The notes under the pieces are model-generated. The model saw only the letters and a program-made list of their open reading frames with translations, made no database searches and was not told the DNA's origin. Positions 8,111 to 15,302 of a DNA stretch of 38,932 nt are shown here, piece after piece. The position numbers and the translations under genes are program-made. How positions within the stretch are numbered: position 1 is the first letter of the stretch; each line of letters starts with the position of its first letter. Source of the stretch: a virus. The stretch is taken from positions 1 through 38,932 of IMG/VR virus record IMGVR_UViG_3300032242_001769; one strand, 5' to 3'.

Positions 8111-8121
8111 TTAAAGGTCAA
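8093..8121 (-). promoter_or_regulatory. Sigma-70 promoter, leaderless start
   Basis: TTGACC, 17-bp spacer, TATAAT. Expected initiation 6-7 bases downstream falls on or beside the ATG of the 75-codon gene. Confidence 0.8.
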
Positions 8122-8834
8122 TAACAAATCCAGTCGCAACTCTTGAAAGGCTTGCCCTCTTCCGCGCGGGGCAAATAGCGTATAACTTTCTTTTTTACTC
8201 GTTTAATAATCTCATGCTTATGATCGTGGTTGAATGCTTTCAAATACATTTTCCAACTTCCACCATCTCGACGAGTTGATTTTAAATCAGTGTTTAAATG
8301 TTTAACAATGCTCTTGTAATTGCCTTTGAATTTGCTAGTTAGTTCACAAGCAATATTAAAACTATAAGCATCTATTTCGTCAGTACATCCTAAATAACTT
8401 TGTTCTTCACGGATTTTACTACTGGCTGCGGTACTAGCATAATTTGGTAATTCTTTAAAGGATCTACGACGATATTGTCGCATATGTATTACTTCATGTA
8501 ATATAGTATCGGCGATTGTACTGCACATTCCCTTGTATCGTCTTTTTGATACAGTAAATTCAGTGTATTCTGGGTTATAGAAAAAGTTTAATTCAATGCA
8601 TTTTTTATCATTTTCGTCTTGATCGCTATAATAAGTGCCGCCTACGAACACTTTATATGACCTAACTTTGATATCCCACCCAATTGTTATCGTTACAGGT
8701 AGATATTTTTTAATGAATTTGGATAATGTATTGTGGAATTCTATAGGAGATATAGTACAGTCACATAATTTTGGTGACAATACTAGCAAATGATCGATGA
8801 TATCGCCTCTTTTTAAAGTGCTCCAATCAAACAT
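8118..8834 (-). CDS. SprT-like zinc metalloprotease-domain protein
   Basis: 238 residues. The HExxH zinc motif is ILHEVIHMRQ (H113, E114, H117), preceded by the strand typical of SprT/WSS1-like folds. The later EEQSYLGCTDEIDAYSFNIA may supply further ligands. The C-terminus is basic. SprT-like proteins cleave DNA-bound or crosslinked proteins; the phage role is unknown. GAGGA 6 nt before the ATG is the ribosome-binding site. It is the first gene after the terminator at 8866. Confidence 0.75.
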   Translation of the reverse strand: MFDWSTLKRGDIIDHLLVLSPKLCDCTISPIEFHNTLSKFIKKYLPVTITIGWDIKVRSYKVFVGGTYYSDQDENDKKCIELNFFYNPEYTEFTVSKRRYKGMCSTIADTILHEVIHMRQYRRRSFKELPNYASTAASSKIREEQSYLGCTDEIDAYSFNIACELTSKFKGNYKSIVKHLNTDLKSTRRDGGSWKMYLKAFNHDHKHEIIKRVKKKVIRYLPRAEEGKPFKSCDWICY

Positions 8835-8865
8835 AGATGTCCTCTAGATGCAAATATTTAGTCAT

Positions 8866-8893
8866 AAAAATAGGACCCGAAGGTCCTATTTTA
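8866..8893 (-). terminator. Intrinsic terminator, UUCG tetraloop
   Basis: Minus strand AAAATAGGACC-TTCG-GGTCCTATTTT followed by T: an 11-bp perfect stem capped by a stable UUCG loop. It lies just after the 71-codon gene, and its A/T flanks could make it work in both directions. Confidence 0.88.
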
Positions 8894-9106
8894 TAGTTCG
8901 TCCAATCTTGCAGCTACTAAATTGGAAATTGTTTGTTCTAGCAGTTCAATGTGTGTTGCTGATTCTTCTAATAAATCAGCAATTCGATCTGGCTTGCCTT
9001 CCTCCACACTTTTGCGCCCTTGTATCTGTCTGCGTATTTCCGCTCGTTTACGGAGTCGAAATACCAAACTCTGTTCGCTTACTGGTAAATGTGATTCATC
9101 GTTCAT
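8891..9106 (-). CDS. Small conserved phage protein, 71 aa
   Basis: MNDESHLPVSEQSLVFRLRK begins a 71-residue protein with the block RLRKRAEIRRQIQGRKSVEEGKPDRIADLLEE split over residues 17-48. This arrangement recurs in many T4-like and other phage genomes, without known function. The C-terminal half is predicted helical. It overlaps the next gene by ATGA and is closed by the UUCG terminator. Confidence 0.8.
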   Translation of the reverse strand: MNDESHLPVSEQSLVFRLRKRAEIRRQIQGRKSVEEGKPDRIADLLEESATHIELLEQTISNLVAARLDEL

Positions 9107-9324
9107 TCATCTAACCCCAAAGTTGCGGGATTGTGGTCTAGTTCAAATGTAGTTCCATCTTCATATAGTGAGGCATCGTCATCATCGATGACAACTACTA
9201 AGTCACAATGTCTCAGTAGATAATCTTTAAATTCAAAATTCTCAATGTATATACGAAATGTATAAGTGCCATCGAAGTTGTCCAATAGATGACCGCGTTG
9301 GCCTTTTGCTGGTTTTACTTTCAT
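9103..9324 (-). CDS. Small phage protein, 73 aa
   Basis: Contains DNFDGTYTFRIYIENFEFKD and an acidic turn VVVIDDDDASLYEDGTTF, compatible with an all-beta fold such as a filamin/Ig-like module. No assigned function. Both ends overlap neighbouring genes by 4 bases (RNA ligase upstream, 71-codon gene downstream). Confidence 0.75.
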   Translation of the reverse strand: MKVKPAKGQRGHLLDNFDGTYTFRIYIENFEFKDYLLRHCDLVVVIDDDDASLYEDGTTFELDHNPATLGLDE

Positions 9325-10229
9325 TCTGTTGTCCCCAAATAGTTACGAACCCATGATAATCGAGATTGTTCATCCATAGCAGTATATTCTACAATGTTAG
9401 CACGAATAGCATCCACAAGTGGATAATATTCTTCGTCAAGGTTATGTTTAATGTCCCTGTTCAAGTCTACTAACTTATCTGTTCGTGGATTGCGAGCAAC
9501 CCACTTTGAAGTTAAGTAGTATGGTGACTTGATTTTAGCACTCACACCATCTTCAGTATAGAACACATATCCCTCATGCTTACATTCTTTAGCCATTTGC
9601 TTCAAGCGAACCATATTAGTAGTTGTGCTTTCTGCATGGAAACAATTTAGAGCAAGTGCAAGATCTTGCAAAGTAAAAGGATTGTGTCCTACTCGACTTT
9701 CCCAAGAGTTTTCACGATACCCTAAAATGTACATACCTGGCTTTTCAGGAATGATGTGCGGGTCGCTTGGATGTACACATTCAAACATAAAAGTCATGCC
9801 TTCAGTATCTGCGGTGTTCAATGTCATCAACCAGTCAGTCAATGGAGCATGTTTAGCCATCATTTCCTTAGCATAGTCAACATAATCGTTAGCAGTGCTA
9901 CCAGTAGTAGACACCAACAGCTCGCCGTTATGCACAGTTACCGCCGCCATGAAACCATTAACCTTACGGAAGGCAGTTACTCGAGTATTGTCCTCCAGTA
10001 CAGGTGCTTCTTTCTCAATGCCGTAGTTGTAGATCTTTGTGAATGGATAAGCAACCAAATTGAAATCTTTGTCCACAATACTTCCACGACATTCAGCAAT
10101 GTACTCGTTCCACAGGTTATCATAGAACACACGCTTCTTATACTTGAGCACATAGATCCCGTCGCCACATTCTTTCATGTTAACTAGGTTAGATGTTTCT
10201 ACATACTCCTTCAACTTGTCTTTAAACAT
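9321..10229 (-). CDS. RNA ligase, T4 Rnl1-like
   Basis: 302 residues. Nucleotidyltransferase motifs in order: I, FRKVNGFMA with nucleophile lysine K89 (KxNG instead of KxDG); III/IIIa, FMFECVHPSDPHI (E149); IV, EGYVFY (E218); V, SAKIKSPYY (K231, K233). These define ATP-dependent RNA ligases that seal 3'-OH to 5'-phosphate ends. T4 Rnl1 repairs tRNA cut by host anticodon nucleases, which suits a phage carrying a large tRNA array and a kinase-like gene at 12826. It overlaps the phosphoesterase gene by 8 bases. Confidence 0.9.
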   Translation of the reverse strand: MFKDKLKEYVETSNLVNMKECGDGIYVLKYKKRVFYDNLWNEYIAECRGSIVDKDFNLVAYPFTKIYNYGIEKEAPVLEDNTRVTAFRKVNGFMAAVTVHNGELLVSTTGSTANDYVDYAKEMMAKHAPLTDWLMTLNTADTEGMTFMFECVHPSDPHIIPEKPGMYILGYRENSWESRVGHNPFTLQDLALALNCFHAESTTTNMVRLKQMAKECKHEGYVFYTEDGVSAKIKSPYYLTSKWVARNPRTDKLVDLNRDIKHNLDEEYYPLVDAIRANIVEYTAMDEQSRLSWVRNYLGTTE

Positions 10230-10770
10230 GATGACCCTTAATTTCGTTGTCTTTGATTAACTTAATTGCACGTTCCAAGGAAATTACAATTTCGCCTGTA
10301 GAATCCATTCCAACATCCATACATCTATATTTTTCCATACCTGTAGTTCCGCCATGCAAGTGTCCATGAAAGTGTAAAGATCCTCGGTGCATTTGATCCC
10401 ACTCAGCAATTGGATAGTGGAACATGACAATTTTATAACCATCATATGTAATATCCAAATACTTGTGAACTTCCTTAAATGCACTACGGAATGTTGCATC
10501 CATCAATGTCTTGCGATCATGATTACCTTCAACTAAAATCTTCACACCGTTCAAACGCATCATCATTCGTCCGGCATCACTGCCCGACATAAATGCCACA
10601 TCTCCGATAATGTACACCAAGTCTTCTGGCTCAACTTTCTCGTTCCATTCCTCTACCATAGCATTGTTCATATAATCAACATCGTTCCTGAACCTTGCCC
10701 GTGTTACAGGGCAGAAGCTCATGATATTCTTATGTCCAAAATGGAGATCTGAAGTGATCCATGTTTTCAT
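10222..10770 (-). CDS. Calcineurin-like metallophosphoesterase
   Basis: 182 residues. Metal-binding motifs in order: SDLHFGH (D8, H10), YIIGDVAF, EGNHDR, and the C-terminal HYP...FHGHLHGG. Family members hydrolyse phosphomono- or diesters with two metals. Lying directly before an RNA ligase, it might remove 2',3'-cyclic or terminal phosphates, but this is only inferred from context. Confidence 0.9.
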   Translation of the reverse strand: MKTWITSDLHFGHKNIMSFCPVTRARFRNDVDYMNNAMVEEWNEKVEPEDLVYIIGDVAFMSGSDAGRMMMRLNGVKILVEGNHDRKTLMDATFRSAFKEVHKYLDITYDGYKIVMFHYPIAEWDQMHRGSLHFHGHLHGGTTGMEKYRCMDVGMDSTGEIVISLERAIKLIKDNEIKGHHV

Positions 10771-10781
10771 TTTTATCCTCC

Positions 10782-10973
10782 TTAAAATGAGTAACTACGG
10801 ATCCACTCGAATCGAGTAGAGGCGGGCACCCATTTAAAATGTTGCTTTTTTCTTTCAGGTTGTTCAAAGTCAGTACAGATCATAACCCAACCGCGATCTT
10901 CAGAGAAGCCCACAGTATCGGCAACCTTTTTAACTTCGACAATTCTGCCGTTCATTTTTGCTACTATCATCAT
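10782..10973 (-). CDS. Small phage protein, 63 aa, hairpin-gated start
   Basis: 63 residues (MMIVAKMNGRIVEVKKVADT...), ending WVPASTRFEWIRSYSF. Function unknown. AAAGGAG lies 5 or 8 nt before two consecutive ATG codons, so the second (10970) may be used. The ribosome-binding site is one arm of a perfect 10-bp inverted repeat whose other arm lies in the promoter spacer. Confidence 0.78.
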   Translation of the reverse strand: MMIVAKMNGRIVEVKKVADTVGFSEDRGWVMICTDFEQPERKKQHFKWVPASTRFEWIRSYSF

Positions 10974-10975
10974 GT

Positions 10976-11021
10976 GGACTCCTTTCTTAAACTAAAGTGT
11001 ATTATAGCATCAAAGGAGTCC
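10976..11021 (-). promoter_or_regulatory. RBS-sequestering hairpin bracketing the -10 element
   Basis: Perfect 10-bp arms GGACTCCTTT and AAAGGAGTCC at plus positions 11012-11021 and 10976-10985. The second arm on the minus strand is the ribosome-binding site, and TATAAT lies between the arms. Confidence 0.8.
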
Positions 11022-11029
11022 AGTGTCAA
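11001..11029 (-). promoter_or_regulatory. Sigma-70 promoter, perfect consensus
   Basis: TTGACA, 17-bp spacer, TATAAT; drives the 63-codon gene. The -35 overlaps the end of the 76-codon gene. Confidence 0.88.
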
Positions 11030-11256
11030 TCTATCCGTTCTTTCTTTACTCGTCCAATTCGACTCTCTTTGTTCCAATCGTATGCAACGCCATCTGGACA
11101 TACACCGTTTTTAACAGAGTCTACACCAAATATGCCACATACTTCGAAGTCCGCACCTTTGATAGTAACAAACTCATTCATATGCTTTGCAAGATTCATT
11201 GCCTCATTAAGTGTGAGGACTTTAAAAGTTTCTTCTTTTCCTATTACTTTATACAT
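11026..11256 (-). CDS. Small phage protein, 76 aa
   Basis: MYKVIGKEETFKVLTLNEAM starts a 76-residue protein with helix-like LNEAMNLAKHMNEF and a strand-rich middle (VTIKGADFEVCGIFGVDSV). Function unknown. It overlaps the upstream gene by 13 bases. Confidence 0.78.
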   Translation of the reverse strand: MYKVIGKEETFKVLTLNEAMNLAKHMNEFVTIKGADFEVCGIFGVDSVKNGVCPDGVAYDWNKESRIGRVKKERID

Positions 11257-11444
11257 TCATTCTTTTCTTCATAACATGTTAAACATACCGCATCATATCG
11301 TGGTCCCATATTAGGGCTAATAGCACCATTACAATGCTTACACAAAATAAATGCCTGTGTAACTATATACCCTTTTCCTGGCGCATACAATGGTTGGAAT
11401 CCTTCTTCACTTTCAGTATAACCAATCAGTGTTTGCTCGGTCAT
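11244..11444 (-). CDS. Small zinc-ribbon-like phage protein
   Basis: 66 residues with two CxxC pairs, CKHC (about 35-38) and CLTC (about 54-57), separated by 15 residues: a probable four-cysteine zinc knuckle. Such modules bind nucleic acid or act as adaptors; no specific role is known. The ATG overlaps the upstream stop by one base. Confidence 0.78.
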   Translation of the reverse strand: MTEQTLIGYTESEEGFQPLYAPGKGYIVTQAFILCKHCNGAISPNMGPRYDAVCLTCYEEKNECIK

Positions 11445-11938
11445 TAAATATCACCTTCGTAATTTTTAGGAACAATAAGTCCAGAATCTAGCACAATGCC
11501 ATTGATAGTATGCGGCTCATTTTCATCATAGGTCCAGCCCAAGTTCTTCATCATTCTGTGCTTGACTAACAGATTGGGGCTACGAAATCCTTCACAGTCA
11601 TCAAAGCCCATCATAACTCCAACTTCACAAACTGCACCACTACGGCACACACCTGCTACACAATGAACAACCACATTCATTCGGTTGTCCAAGGCATGTT
11701 GCAGTAGTCGAACAAGCTCGGCGGCCTGATCTTGACTGCACTTCATAGCTTCTTCTAGCACCTCGTCCTTTTCCTCTACATCAAGAAATTCAAATTGATG
11801 AGTCTCTTTGAACTTGTGCATAGGAGTAGGGAATGTCATTGCCGGATCAACAATTTGAATCAGCATGGAGTTTTCGCCAGCATTGTGATGACGACCTTTT
11901 GGGATATCGCCTAGCGATACATTTTCAATCCATGGCAT
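11444..11938 (-). CDS. Dual-specificity/tyrosine-type protein phosphatase
   Basis: 164 residues from the ATG at 11938, chosen because AAGGAGG lies 5 nt upstream; a start 30 bases further up lacks this. The signature HCxxGxxR(S/T) is present as VVHCVAGVCRSGAV, with Cys as nucleophile and Arg binding phosphate. A plausible general acid aspartate lies in the preceding loop (FEFLDVEEKDEV). The substrate could be protein, RNA or small molecule. Similar proteins occur in other large phages next to RNA-repair genes. Confidence 0.85.
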   Translation of the reverse strand: MPWIENVSLGDIPKGRHHNAGENSMLIQIVDPAMTFPTPMHKFKETHQFEFLDVEEKDEVLEEAMKCSQDQAAELVRLLQHALDNRMNVVVHCVAGVCRSGAVCEVGVMMGFDDCEGFRSPNLLVKHRMMKNLGWTYDENEPHTINGIVLDSGLIVPKNYEGDI

Positions 11939-11987
11939 AATAGCCTCCTTAATTACACTGTTACACATCCTGTAAGTTCGTCAATGC

Positions 11988-12179
11988 TCAGTCTTCAACT
12001 CCAAAATGTTTCATAAGAGCTTGATATCCGTTTGAGCTGGCAGTTGCTCGACCAACAACCTCGATACATTCCCGAACAATCAACTCGGCGAACTCGTTAG
12101 CAGCATCTTGGAAGTTCATAGGAGTTTTAGTGTTATTCAACACAGCCTGTCTCCAAAGTTCTTGAATTCGTTCGTTCAT
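11988..12179 (-). CDS. Small helical phage protein, 63 aa
   Basis: The start at 12179 (MNERIQELWRQAVLNN) has AGGAG 7 nt upstream and overlaps the upstream stop by ATGA. The protein is mainly helical (NEFAELIVRECIEVVGRATA). A recurring small T4-like phage protein, function unknown. Confidence 0.8.
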   Translation of the reverse strand: MNERIQELWRQAVLNNTKTPMNFQDAANEFAELIVRECIEVVGRATASSNGYQALMKHFGVED

Positions 12180-12388
12180 TTTACTGCTCCTGTATAATCT
12201 GCACGAACATACCAATCTGGTGCTTCTTTTAGGTTGTTATGTTCTTTGTTATAATCAATAGCGTATTGACGGGCTTCTGCTTCGTTGTCAAAGTAGGCAT
12301 CACCCCAGGGCTTTTGTCCCCAACCACGCTCATATTCTGTAAGAGAGACCCGGAATGCTTGGACATTTGGTTTTTCAATACGAGCCAT
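12176..12388 (-). CDS. Small phage protein, 70 aa
   Basis: MARIEKPNVQAFRVSLTEYE begins a 70-residue protein with GWGQKPWGDAYFDNEAEARQ and a strand-helix pattern. Function unknown. The ribosome-binding site AAAGG lies 9 nt before the ATG; a sigma-70 promoter with a palindrome at the start site lies directly upstream. Confidence 0.8.
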   Translation of the reverse strand: MARIEKPNVQAFRVSLTEYERGWGQKPWGDAYFDNEAEARQYAIDYNKEHNNLKEAPDWYVRADYTGAVK

Positions 12389-12407
12389 TTTGTACCACCT
12401 TTCTATT

Positions 12408-12423
12408 TACTGTACTTACAGTA
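12408..12423. promoter_or_regulatory. Operator-like palindrome at transcription start
   Basis: TACTGTA-CT-TACAGTA, 7-bp perfect arms overlapping the end of the -10 element and the predicted start site. The position suits a repressor. The CTGT/ACAG halves are only 4 bases apart, so it is not an E. coli-type LexA box. Confidence 0.6.
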
Positions 12424-12448
12424 TAACAGAAGATGCCCAAAATGTCAA
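12420..12448 (-). promoter_or_regulatory. Sigma-70 promoter
   Basis: TTGACA, 17-bp spacer, TATACT; -35 within the last codons of the 89-codon gene. Confidence 0.85.
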
Positions 12449-12714
12449 GAACTTTTAGTATTCATTCTCAATAAGTAAAGAGTCACTTCTGGACCATCAA
12501 CTTTAATTAAATCGTTGGGATATTTCCTACTGCCCGTATACCATTTATACTGGATCCCAACTTCATAAACTGTTACCATCTTGGCATTAAGTTTTTTAAC
12601 AGTACCCAATTCCAAACTATTACGGTCTGGAAAACAAACAGCATCTCCTATGTTGAGGATACGCCCCAATTTGTCTTTGTGTTCAACTATAGCTTTGACT
12701 TTCTTTTCAGACAT
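12445..12714 (-). CDS. Hypothetical phage protein, SH3-like
   Basis: 89 residues from the ATG at 12714 (MSEKKVKAIVEHKDKLGR), which has GAGG 7 nt upstream; the in-frame codon two triplets earlier is TTG. The pattern ILNIGDAVCFPDRNSLELGTVKKLNAKMVTVYE fits a small SH3-like barrel. Function unknown. It overlaps the 40-codon gene upstream. Confidence 0.78.
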   Translation of the reverse strand: MSEKKVKAIVEHKDKLGRILNIGDAVCFPDRNSLELGTVKKLNAKMVTVYEVGIQYKWYTGSRKYPNDLIKVDGPEVTLYLLRMNTKSS

Positions 12715-12829
12715 ATTCAACCTCTACAATACGATACTTTGAATTGGGATAGTTGATATGTAACCACTCCAGTAAACCATCCTCGTAGGGTAATTTTACT
12801 GAACTGTCATAGTTTGTAATATATTTCAT
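12707..12829 (-). CDS. Mini-protein, 40 aa
   Basis: MKYITNYDSSVKLPYEDGLL starts a 40-residue frame that overlaps the kinase-like gene by ATGA and the next gene by 8 bases, exactly filling the space between them. The sequence (WLHINYPNSKYRIVEVEYV) is plausible as a folded strand-helix mini-protein. Function unknown; support is mainly positional. Confidence 0.65.
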   Translation of the reverse strand: MKYITNYDSSVKLPYEDGLLEWLHINYPNSKYRIVEVEYV

Positions 12830-13290
12830 GATGTATACCAAATTTCTTTGAAGCCTTCTTCTTCAGTTGGCTCTTCCCATCCGTTAATCATGCTATCAAT
12901 TACATTCTTCGGAATATGTTTGCCTGGACGACCACTAAGTCGTACATCCAATTCATCACGAGCAGGTGTTCGAAACACTACTGCAATGGCATAATAGTCT
13001 GACAACATATTGAACTTCTTTTTACGGCTAGCTACAGTAGTGCTAGTTTGATCCCAAATGATATCCTTGCCTGCTTCACGAGCTTCTATGACATCATTAG
13101 CCATGAGTTTAACTGCGGCTGACATATAATCTTTGAAGACTTCACTGTAAGTCTTTCCATGAAGATTAGCATAACTTTCCACATGATGGTCTGTGCTGAT
13201 ATATGCACAGTCACTTGCCCATTCCTGAGAATTAACCCATGTGCTTTTACCTGATCCAGGAACTCCTATTAATACATATAATTTTGGCAT
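12826..13290 (-). CDS. Polynucleotide kinase-like P-loop phosphotransferase
   Basis: 154 residues. Walker A is GVPGSGKST (9-17), followed by ISTDHH, as in the kinase domain of T4 polynucleotide kinase, and DIIWDQTSTTVASRKKK, where an Arg/Lys lid is expected; FRTPARDELDVRLSGRPGKHIP resembles the lid region. The phosphatase domain of T4 Pnkp is absent. It likely phosphorylates 5'-OH RNA ends before sealing by the ligase at 9321. It overlaps the 77-codon gene by one base. Confidence 0.85.
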   Translation of the reverse strand: MPKLYVLIGVPGSGKSTWVNSQEWASDCAYISTDHHVESYANLHGKTYSEVFKDYMSAAVKLMANDVIEAREAGKDIIWDQTSTTVASRKKKFNMLSDYYAIAVVFRTPARDELDVRLSGRPGKHIPKNVIDSMINGWEEPTEEEGFKEIWYTS

Positions 13291-13523
13291 TACAATTCAA
13301 TCTCACCTTCTTCAATCAGCTCGGCAACAATATCGTTAATCTCACTGACTACATCCCAAATTTGATTAGCTACTCGAATGTCTTTCTTACGACGACTCAA
13401 GTTTGACCCTTGTTGATAAACTTGCCATAAATGTTCTTCACAATATGATCGACCAATTACTGCGTCACATCCACATGAAATTTTAGAGTTATTTCCAAGC
13501 CATTGGCATTTATTCATCAACAT
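13290..13523 (-). CDS. Small Cys/His zinc-binding-like protein
   Basis: 77 residues. Cys and His residues in CQWLGNNSKISCGCDAVIG followed by SYCEEH form a compact C-x9-C-x-C...C-x2-H cluster that probably binds zinc. The remainder is helical and acidic. Two in-frame ATGs (13523 and 13517) are possible starts. Confidence 0.75.
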   Translation of the reverse strand: MLMNKCQWLGNNSKISCGCDAVIGRSYCEEHLWQVYQQGSNLSRRKKDIRVANQIWDVVSEINDIVAELIEEGEIEL

Positions 13524-13821
13524 CTTTACGGTCTTTCTTTAAAATATTTTTAAGTTCTTCAGGACTATGATCGTTTCCGCGAGCTACTGAGTCCATGAAG
13601 TCTTTAACCTCTAGTAGTTTAGCACGGCTCATCCCTAACAAATGTTCAGATCCAATTTGAATACCTTCATTTTTAGAAATAAATTCCAATATAAACAGTA
13701 GAATAAACACTGCCCAAAAACGGAAGTCATCGATGCCAACTTCCATAGTTGATAAAATTCCACCAATCCCAGAGATTATTACTAACCTCTGGGCCACAGG
13801 ACCAGTTATAAATTCCCACAT
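13510..13821 (-). CDS. Predicted membrane protein
   Basis: 103 residues from the first ATG (MWEFITGPVAQRLVIISGIG). Two hydrophobic stretches, about residues 10-25 and 34-48 (FWAVFILLFILEFI), suggest a membrane hairpin, followed by a charged C-terminal tail (SPEELKNILKKDRKDVDE). It starts two bases after the AAA ATPase stop, so co-expression is likely. Function unknown. Confidence 0.75.
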   Translation of the reverse strand: MWEFITGPVAQRLVIISGIGGILSTMEVGIDDFRFWAVFILLFILEFISKNEGIQIGSEHLLGMSRAKLLEVKDFMDSVARGNDHSPEELKNILKKDRKDVDE

Positions 13822-13823
13822 AC

Positions 13824-14693
13824 TTAGCTTCGTTTCATACAAGTTGTACGGGCCATAGCTTGCCAGTTACCGGGGAAGCTCTTACGCAAGTCTGCCAACT
13901 TGAGAACCATACGCAAACTCAATTCACGCAACTTGTCTTGATTGGCTACAATAAAGTCAACCAATTCATCACGAACAATTGCAATGTTTTCAAACTCATA
14001 ACGGTCTAACATACCATCAGATACAATCTGCTTGATACGCAGGATCTTCTCACGGGCCGTGTCCATTTGCAGATCAATGTAGTGGCAGCGTGACTCCAAT
14101 GCATCCAAGTGATCTCGCAACCGCTTGGACTTCACATGTTCAAACTTAATGTTGGTGATAAAAATTGCAGCACCTTTAAACTCAAAGCGATCTGGAATGC
14201 CTTCGCTACGCAAAATGCGGCTATCAGTGTTCCAGCTAATAAAGCGGCGTGAGCTAGAGTCCAATGCACCTTTCAAAATGTTCAAAGAAAGGTCTTCCAT
14301 CAAAATGCTATCGCAGTCATCAAATACAACAACATTGCCTTTGTCGCTAAACTCGTACAATTTAGCATACAACCCAATAGCACTCATTGCACCTTTAACA
14401 ACTTCGTATTTTGGCTTACGCTCTGCCAACTTGTTAAACAAATCTGCTTTTTCCAATACAGTTTCAACGCCAAAAGATTTACCAACGCCTGGAGGGCCAC
14501 TAACAATCATAGCACGGACACTACCTTCTTTAACAGCTTGTGTCATATTATCCAAAATCTCGAATCGTTCACGCAGGCGTTCGATGATCTGTTCGTCTGT
14601 TTCCTGTGCTACCAACATTTCGTTAGCTTTGATCTTTTCGTGATCAAACTCAAGAACATTAGTAGTTGCGGATTTAGTATTTGCCTTTGCCAT
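13824..14693 (-). CDS. AAA+ ATPase
   Basis: 289 residues. Walker A GPPGVGKS (66-73), Walker B NVVVFDDCD (120-128), a sensor-like ITN (AIFITNIKF) and an arginine-rich region (SKRLRDHLDALESRC) are visible. The fold and length match MoxR/CbbQ-like single AAA modules often seen in T4-like phages; the remodelling target is unknown. AAGGAG lies 7 nt before the ATG, and a perfect sigma-70 promoter just upstream drives it. Confidence 0.88.
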   Translation of the reverse strand: MAKANTKSATTNVLEFDHEKIKANEMLVAQETDEQIIERLRERFEILDNMTQAVKEGSVRAMIVSGPPGVGKSFGVETVLEKADLFNKLAERKPKYEVVKGAMSAIGLYAKLYEFSDKGNVVVFDDCDSILMEDLSLNILKGALDSSSRRFISWNTDSRILRSEGIPDRFEFKGAAIFITNIKFEHVKSKRLRDHLDALESRCHYIDLQMDTAREKILRIKQIVSDGMLDRYEFENIAIVRDELVDFIVANQDKLRELSLRMVLKLADLRKSFPGNWQAMARTTCMKRS

Positions 14694-14727
14694 TAAAAAC
14701 TCCTTAAATTAGTTGCTGTGTGTATGT

Positions 14728-14756
14728 ATTATACTGTCAAACAGTTGCCTTGTCAA
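14728..14756 (-). promoter_or_regulatory. Sigma-70 promoter for the AAA ATPase
   Basis: TTGACA, 17-bp spacer, TATAAT. It overlaps the final codons of the 62-codon gene. Confidence 0.88.
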
Positions 14757-14925
14757 GCACTTTTGAACGATATCTTTCAGGAACATTTTCAATAGGTTCT
14801 GCAGAAATGGACACACGATTGCCTGTCACTTCTTCATAAACCATTGCATCTTCCATCAAATTGCCAATATCAATGTTCCAACCAATGATAGTTTCATTGT
14901 GGTTACGGGCGATAAAAACTTGCAT
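14737..14925 (-). CDS. Small phage protein, 62 aa
   Basis: MQVFIARNHNETIIGWNIDI starts a 62-residue protein with a strand-rich N-terminal half and an acidic middle (LMEDAMVYEEVTG). CAGGAG lies 7 nt before the ATG and a perfect promoter precedes it. Function unknown. Confidence 0.78.
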   Translation of the reverse strand: MQVFIARNHNETIIGWNIDIGNLMEDAMVYEEVTGNRVSISAEPIENVPERYRSKVLDKATV

Positions 14926-14951
14926 AGTGTGCTCCTGTTTAACAAGTATGT

Positions 14952-14980
14952 ATTATAACAAAGAATTGAGCTGTTGTCAA
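14952..14980 (-). promoter_or_regulatory. Sigma-70 promoter
   Basis: TTGACA, 17-bp spacer, TATAAT. The -35 overlaps the stop of the 95-codon gene. Confidence 0.88.
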
Positions 14981-15264
14981 GCCTTAATCTTATAATTTCC
15001 GCTTAACAGTATCATAGTTATGTCACTTTCATTGCGTAAATTGATCCAAAATGGGCGGGTGTCGTACTTGCTAGAACGATGACCGAACCCCGATGACCAT
15101 TGTCTATTGCCCGGTTGCGTGTACCAATTATATTGGCTTCCGTACCGAGTTGTCAAGAACTGCTCAATTTCGCCAGCTTCCTTGGACCAGGAGATGAGAC
15201 GCAAGGCGTGAGTAAACCCTTCCTTGTAGGCTTTGTATCTGCGATTGAGTTTAACTACTTTCAT
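14977..15264 (-). CDS. Small basic phage protein, 95 aa
   Basis: 95 residues from the ATG at 15264 (MKVVKLNRRYKAYKEGFTHA); longer in-frame starts run back through the promoter, the terminator and a tRNA. The middle is aromatic and Gln/Ser-rich (RYGSQYNWYTQPGNRQW). No domain recognised. AGGA is 5 nt before the ATG and almost at the predicted transcript start, so the leader is very short. Confidence 0.75.
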   Translation of the reverse strand: MKVVKLNRRYKAYKEGFTHALRLISWSKEAGEIEQFLTTRYGSQYNWYTQPGNRQWSSGFGHRSSKYDTRPFWINLRNESDITMILLSGNYKIKA

Positions 15265-15273
15265 AATGATCCT

Positions 15274-15302
15274 ATTATAACATATGTTGTTTTCAAAGTC
15301 AA
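15274..15302 (-). promoter_or_regulatory. Sigma-70 promoter, very short leader
   Basis: TTGACT, 17-bp spacer, TATAAT, immediately after the terminator that closes the tRNA array. Confidence 0.82.

Noticed and set aside
8846-8862. Late promoter for the SprT-like gene (ACTAAATATTT)
   Set aside because: It differs from NATAAATA and has a normal Shine-Dalgarno leader; too weak to list.
9756-10187. Plus-strand open frame of 143 codons
   Set aside because: It is antisense to the RNA ligase, whose motifs are unmistakable on the minus strand.
12408-12423. LexA/SOS box
   Set aside because: The CTGT and ACAG halves are 4 bases apart, not 8 as in the E. coli-type box; kept only as a generic palindrome.
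14125-14643. Plus-strand open frame of 172 codons
   Set aside because: It is antisense to the AAA ATPase with clear Walker A and B motifs.
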